A stretch of 8,587 nt of DNA from JBLHKS01 sp047620505 (lineage in GTDB: Bacteria > Verrucomicrobiota > Verrucomicrobiia > Verrucomicrobiales > DEV007), in contig JBLHKS010000280.1 of the NCBI GenBank assembly GCA_047620505.1, positions 1 to 8,587 of the forward strand, read 5' to 3'. Positions 6,512-8,587 of this stretch are shown one piece after another; the stretch's first letter is position 1, and every line of letters begins with the position of its first letter. The translations under genes and the position numbers were made by a program. Under the pieces are notes generated by a model that was given only the letters and a program-made list of their open reading frames with translations, was not told the DNA's origin and did no database searches.

Positions 6512-7492
6512 CTAAGTCAGCGCCCCGCCGCACGAACTCCCGCTCCCCGCCGTGCAGCCGAAACAGTAATCCGCCGTCCGGATCGGCAACTCCGCGAACA
6601 CCGCCGGATCGACATCCCACAACTTCAGCGGCTCGCGATTCCCGGTATCGTCGATCGTGTGCAGATTCATCATCTGATGGAAGTCGCAGTCGAAGACATC
6701 GCCCTCCCAACTAACGCTGATCGTGTTCCGGCACATCAACCCATCGACCGTCGACGGATTGAACGCCTCCTTCAGCACATCCATGTATTCCTGAAGCCCG
6801 CCGTTGTTCTTCAGGTAGGATCGAAACCGCGCGATCGGCAGATTCGTGATGCAGTAAAGACTGTTGAAATCGATATCGAAATGCTTCTTCATCTCGCGCT
6901 TGTATTCGGCCTCCAGCTCCGCCTGTTCCGGCGGCAGAAACGCCCCATTCGGATTGTAGACGAAATTCATCTCCAACTCCGGATCACGGCCATAGCCGAG
7001 CTCATTCAACTTCTGAAACGCCGAAATGCTCGAGTCGAAAACCCCATCTCCGCGCTGCTCGTTCACGTTGTCCGGCTCGTAGCACGGCATCGAGGCCACG
7101 ATCACGACTTTGTGTTCGGCGAGGAACTCGGGAGCCCACTCGTAGCCAGGTTCGTTGAGAATCGTCGCGTTGAGCCGGTCCATCACCCGGCGCGGCTGAT
7201 CGAAGCCGCGCACCGATTTCACGAGCCGCTTGAAATCCGGAACCATCTCGGGCGTCCCGCCGGTCATGTCGAGAGTCGGAATGTCCGTCTGCTCGAACCA
7301 CTCCAAGACCTTGTCAACCGTCTCGCCAGTGATGATCTCCTTGCGCGCCGGCCCAGCGTTCACGTGGCAGTGGACGCAGGTCAGATTGCAGAGCTTGCCG
7401 ACGTTCAGCTGGAGAATTTCCGGCGTCCCGCGGCGGAGCGGCGTTTCCGCGTCGGCGAGCGCGCGATCGAATTCGTTTTTGAGGTTAACCAT
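6512..7492 (-). CDS. arsS: Arsenosugar biosynthesis radical SAM protein ArsS
   Basis: From the ATG at 7492 the product is 326 residues. The radical SAM motif is GKLCNLTCVHCHV (Cys35, Cys39, Cys42), followed by LDMTGGTPEMVP (75-85), the SAM-binding GGTP region. The C-terminal Cys-rich domain (formerly DUF3641) has CITNLPI (Cys214), MCRNTISVSWEGDVFDCDFHQM (Cys254, Cys269) and the diagnostic CFGCTAGSGSSCGG (Cys310, Cys313, Cys321). ArsS is known to join a 5'-deoxyadenosyl group to a methylated arsenical, an early step in making arsenosugars; usually the methyltransferase ArsM supplies the substrate. No arsM lies in the window. Some relatives are annotated as selenoproteins; here no in-frame TGA occurs. 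The frame is open to a TTG at 7678, but 62 extra residues before the family start are unlikely. No Shine-Dalgarno is seen; the A+T-rich TTAAAATTA just before the ATG may belong to a promoter. A long imperfect palindrome lies 107 bp upstream. Confidence 0.9.
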   Translation of the reverse strand: MVNLKNEFDRALADAETPLRRGTPEILQLNVGKLCNLTCVHCHVNAGPARKEIITGETVDKVLEWFEQTDIPTLDMTGGTPEMVPDFKRLVKSVRGFDQPRRVMDRLNATILNEPGYEWAPEFLAEHKVVIVASMPCYEPDNVNEQRGDGVFDSSISAFQKLNELGYGRDPELEMNFVYNPNGAFLPPEQAELEAEYKREMKKHFDIDFNSLYCITNLPIARFRSYLKNNGGLQEYMDVLKEAFNPSTVDGLMCRNTISVSWEGDVFDCDFHQMMNLHTIDDTGNREPLKLWDVDPAVFAELPIRTADYCFGCTAGSGSSCGGALT

Positions 7493-7598
7493 TAATTTTA
7501 AGAGTTGGAGCCGACGAAGAGAGGTGGGATTCTGGGGCAACTCGGCGGATTGAAAAGTAAAATCGGACGGATCCCGCTTCCCGTCTGTAGCGGAATTC

Positions 7599-7640
7599 GC
7601 CAGAATTTCGAAGAGGCTGGTCGACCGGTCGAATTCTGGC
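7599..7640. repeat. Long imperfect palindrome upstream of arsS
   Basis: GCCAGAATT-T-CGA (7599-7611) pairs with TCGAATTCTGGC (7629-7640), giving 12 bp of stem with one bulged T. The interior includes the self-complementary GGTCGACC (7619-7626). It lies in the 237-bp gap between the attC-like site and arsS. It could be an operator, the base of an RNA hairpin in the arsS leader, or an attenuator. It has no GTTRRRY/RYYYAAC boxes, so it is not attC. I see no other gene in this gap. Confidence 0.5.
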
Positions 7641-7729
7641 AAATTCCACCACGTCCTGCGCCTCGACATCGAAGGCAATTTCGCTAACTTCCTCGCATGG
7701 CCAAAGAATCGACCTTCGAAAAGAAAACT

Positions 7730-7818
7730 ACCGAACGTTCAAGGCCAGCGGCGCGGGCGTAAGGCGAAAAATTGCTCACCGGCGTCATTCCCGGCTCCCC
7801 TCCTGCGCCTTGTTAGCT
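7730..7818 (-). other. attC-like recombination site (3' end of the GNAT cassette)
   Basis: On the - strand it begins GCTAACAA (7817-7810), followed by GGCGCAG (7809-7803). It ends CTGGCC (7748-7743), TTGAAC (7742-7737) and GTTCGGT (7736-7730). Folded, GGC-CAG pairs with CTG-C-GCC and leaves one extrahelical base at the same place as in the other attC-like site of this window. The right-hand ends are alike too (CCTTGAACGTTCGG here, CCTTTAATGTTAGC there). The outer box GTTCGGT breaks the GTTRRRY rule at one position. A perfect GTTAGC at 7688-7683 is the alternative end, giving a 135-bp site. The stop codon of the GNAT gene lies inside, as is common for cassettes. The stem is weaker than in the 8424-8474 site. 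Confidence 0.6.
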
Positions 7819-8414
7819 TCTGGGTTTGGTCGATCTTCGAGGGTGAGGTCGATTCTCGAATTGGTCAGCCGGTTCCAAGCGTCGTCACTGAGTGTTTGGT
7901 TAAATGGCAAGGTCAACCGTGCGAGTGTCACCTTGGAAAATGGATCGATTGTTGGTTCGGTCTCGAGTTTGAACCCGAAGCGTTGATAGAATGTGCGAGA
8001 ATGCTCGGTCGCAAGGAGCCCAAGTTCGGATATTTCATCAGGGTCACTTGTCGCCAAGCGCACCAGCACCAACGCAGTTCCAATCCCGCAACGCTGGCGT
8101 GAGGGATGAACGATGTCGGAGTGAAGAATCATACACCCGTTGCCGTAGTCTTGAGTGGCGGCAAATCCGACTGGCGTGTTGTGGAATTCGGCCGTCCAAG
8201 TTACTCCGTTGGGTATCAAATACGCCTCCTCCCATGCCTTCAGCCCCTTCCCAAGGACGCCCTCTCCAATTTTCCGAATTGCATCGCTGACGAAGTCGAA
8301 GTCCGCCTCTCCAATTTTCCGAATTGCATCGCTGACGAAGTCGAAGTCCGCCTCTTCAAATTGGCGAATTGAGACGCCTTCGAAATCATCTGATCGCATT
8401 AGGCCCTGTAGCAT
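7785..8414 (-). CDS. GNAT-family N-acetyltransferase (integron cassette gene) with internal duplication
   Basis: The product is 209 residues. The acetyl-CoA-binding motif A is DIVHPSRQRCGIGTAL (100-115; QRCGIG), with the motif B stretch ATEHSRTFYQRFGF (135-148). The substrate is unknown. Near the N-terminus a 15-residue unit, EADFDFVSDAIRKIG, occurs twice in a row (21-35 and 36-50); it spans the first GNAT helix, so one copy is extra compared with an ordinary domain. The position is cassette-like: the ATG is about 10 bp after the attC-like site at 8424, and the tail (EANKAQEGSRE) is encoded within the next attC-like site. An AGAGAGAA stretch lies directly before the ATG; the ATG at 8399 (M6), behind CAGGG, is an alternative start. 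Cassette genes are usually expressed from an integron promoter upstream, here beyond the right edge and now separated by the intron. Confidence 0.88.
   Translation of the reverse strand: MLQGLMRSDDFEGVSIRQFEEADFDFVSDAIRKIGEADFDFVSDAIRKIGEGVLGKGLKAWEEAYLIPNGVTWTAEFHNTPVGFAATQDYGNGCMILHSDIVHPSRQRCGIGTALVLVRLATSDPDEISELGLLATEHSRTFYQRFGFKLETEPTIDPFSKVTLARLTLPFNQTLSDDAWNRLTNSRIDLTLEDRPNPEANKAQEGSRE
8261..8355. repeat. Perfect 45-bp tandem duplication inside the GNAT gene
   Basis: Bases 8261-8305 and 8306-8350 are identical, and five bases of a third copy follow (8351-8355). The unit is 45 bp, so the frame is kept. The next 16 bases (to 8371) match the unit only partly. The absence of any difference between copies points to a very recent duplication, or possibly an assembly artefact. 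Confidence 0.97.
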
Positions 8415-8423
8415 TTCTCTCTA

Positions 8424-8474
8424 GCTAACATTAAAGGTCAGACGCGGCGTTAGCCGTTGTCTGCACCGACTTGT
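8424..8474 (-). other. attC site interrupted by a group II intron
   Basis: Read on the + strand (the attC bottom strand), the order is GCTAAC (8424-8429), spacer ATTAAA, then GGT-CAGAC (8436-8443), CGGC-GTTA-GCCG (8445-8456), GTCTG-C-ACC (8459-8467), spacer GACTT and GT. GGT-CAGAC pairs with GTCTG-C-ACC leaving one extrahelical C (8464); CGGC/GCCG closes a four-base loop. This is the folded form of attC: paired outer boxes, an unpaired spacer, and an inner stem with bulged bases. The second outer box would be GTTAGC, of which only GT remains before the intron at 8475; the missing TAGC should follow the intron's 3' end. The restored site would be about 55 bp, the short end of the attC range. 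The cassette gene starts about 10 bp from the recombination point, as expected. Confidence 0.8.
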
Positions 8475-8587
8475 GTGTGCCCAGCATGGGCGAGATGTAA
8501 ATGGGGTGCAAGTCCCCTGTAGAAAGACCAGACATGATGAAATCATGAAGAAACTACCACCAGAAGCCAACTGCGTGCGGGCAACCG
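8475..8587 (+). mobile_element. Group II intron, 5' end (partial, probably group IIC-attC type)
   Basis: The sequence from 8475 opens with GTGTGCCCAGCATGGGC, the conserved 5' end of bacterial group II introns (GUGYG followed by the GCCC/GGGC stem of domain I). It is close to the Oceanobacillus group IIC intron start as I remember it (GUGUGCCCGGCAUGGG). Next come the stem GGGG (8503-8506)/CCCC (8514-8517) with loop TGCAAGT, and the perfect hairpin CATGAT-GAA-ATCATG (8533-8547). The GAAGCCAACTGCG stretch (8563-8575) is also familiar from these introns. The rest, including domains II-VI and any reverse transcriptase/maturase ORF in domain IV, lies beyond the window. The intron follows TTGT and an attC hairpin and is opposite to the cassette gene, which fits the group IIC-attC insertion rule. 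Class assignment is inference; group II identity is fairly certain. Confidence 0.87.

Noticed and set aside
6659..7495. 278-codon open frame on the + strand
   Set aside because: It lies antisense to the well-supported arsS gene; its length follows from GC-rich codon use on the opposite strand, and its translation shows no recognisable domain.
7600..7640. Imperfect palindrome considered as a third attC
   Set aside because: It lacks RYYYAAC and GTTRRRY boxes and has nearly full-length pairing without the attC spacer pattern.
7505..7687. 60-codon + strand open frame between arsS and the attC-like site
   Set aside because: No ribosome-binding site, no domain, and it covers the imperfect palindrome; most likely chance.
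7697..7762. Short + strand ORF beginning MAKESTFEKK (21 codons)
   Set aside because: It lies within or beside the attC-like region, has no ribosome-binding site and ends quickly. It faintly recalls the start of exonuclease VII small subunits, but is too short to support a gene or pseudogene.
8261..8355. Tandem repeat considered as a CRISPR fragment
   Set aside because: Only two adjacent identical copies with no spacers, lying in frame inside a coding gene.

Overview
The window is about 8.6 kb of GC-rich bacterial chromosome. Gene content suggests a Verrucomicrobiota-like or related PVC-group genome. It has a pseudopilin with the H-X9-DG tail common in that group, two unrecognised secreted Ser/Thr-rich proteins, an ArsS-type radical SAM enzyme, and very few genes with a clear Shine-Dalgarno sequence. 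This placement is an inference from gene style, not from a marker gene.

Left part (1-1966, + strand): the end of diaminopimelate decarboxylase (lysA), a secreted protein with a His/Cys pair spaced like a clan CD (caspase/CHAT-like) peptidase, and biotin synthase (bioB), all closely spaced. Convergent to bioB on the - strand lie an H-X9-DG pseudopilin (1993-2535) and, beyond a good intrinsic terminator, a secreted Ser/Thr/Gly-rich protein (2610-3599). A - strand pair follows (3704-4667): a small Rieske protein overlapped by a HAD hydrolase whose nucleophilic Asp is a Tyr. Divergent from it is a second secreted Thr/Ala-rich protein (4732-5448), then a GNAT acetyltransferase (5538-6023). Convergent again on the - strand are ArsS (6512-7492) and a small secreted Ser/Arg-rich protein (6038-6442).

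Right part (about 7730-8587) is the most notable. A - strand GNAT acetyltransferase gene (7785-8414), carrying an exact 45-bp in-frame tandem duplication, has the layout of an integron gene cassette. Its start codon lies about 10 bp after an attC-like site (8424-8474), and its stop codon lies inside a second attC-like site (about 7730-7818). The first attC is interrupted after TTGT by the 5' end of a group II intron (GTGTGCCC..., from 8475 to beyond the window edge). The intron is on the strand opposite to the cassette gene, the arrangement known for group IIC-attC introns. The window therefore appears to hold the distal end of a chromosomal cassette array abutting arsS; by attC orientation the integrase should lie to the right, outside the window.

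Other structure: a perfect 12-bp palindrome (CAGCAGCTGCTG) occurs four times, plus one near-copy, mostly within 45 bp of stop codons. Two convergent gene pairs end in compact hairpins overlapping their stop codons. A long imperfect palindrome lies upstream of arsS.
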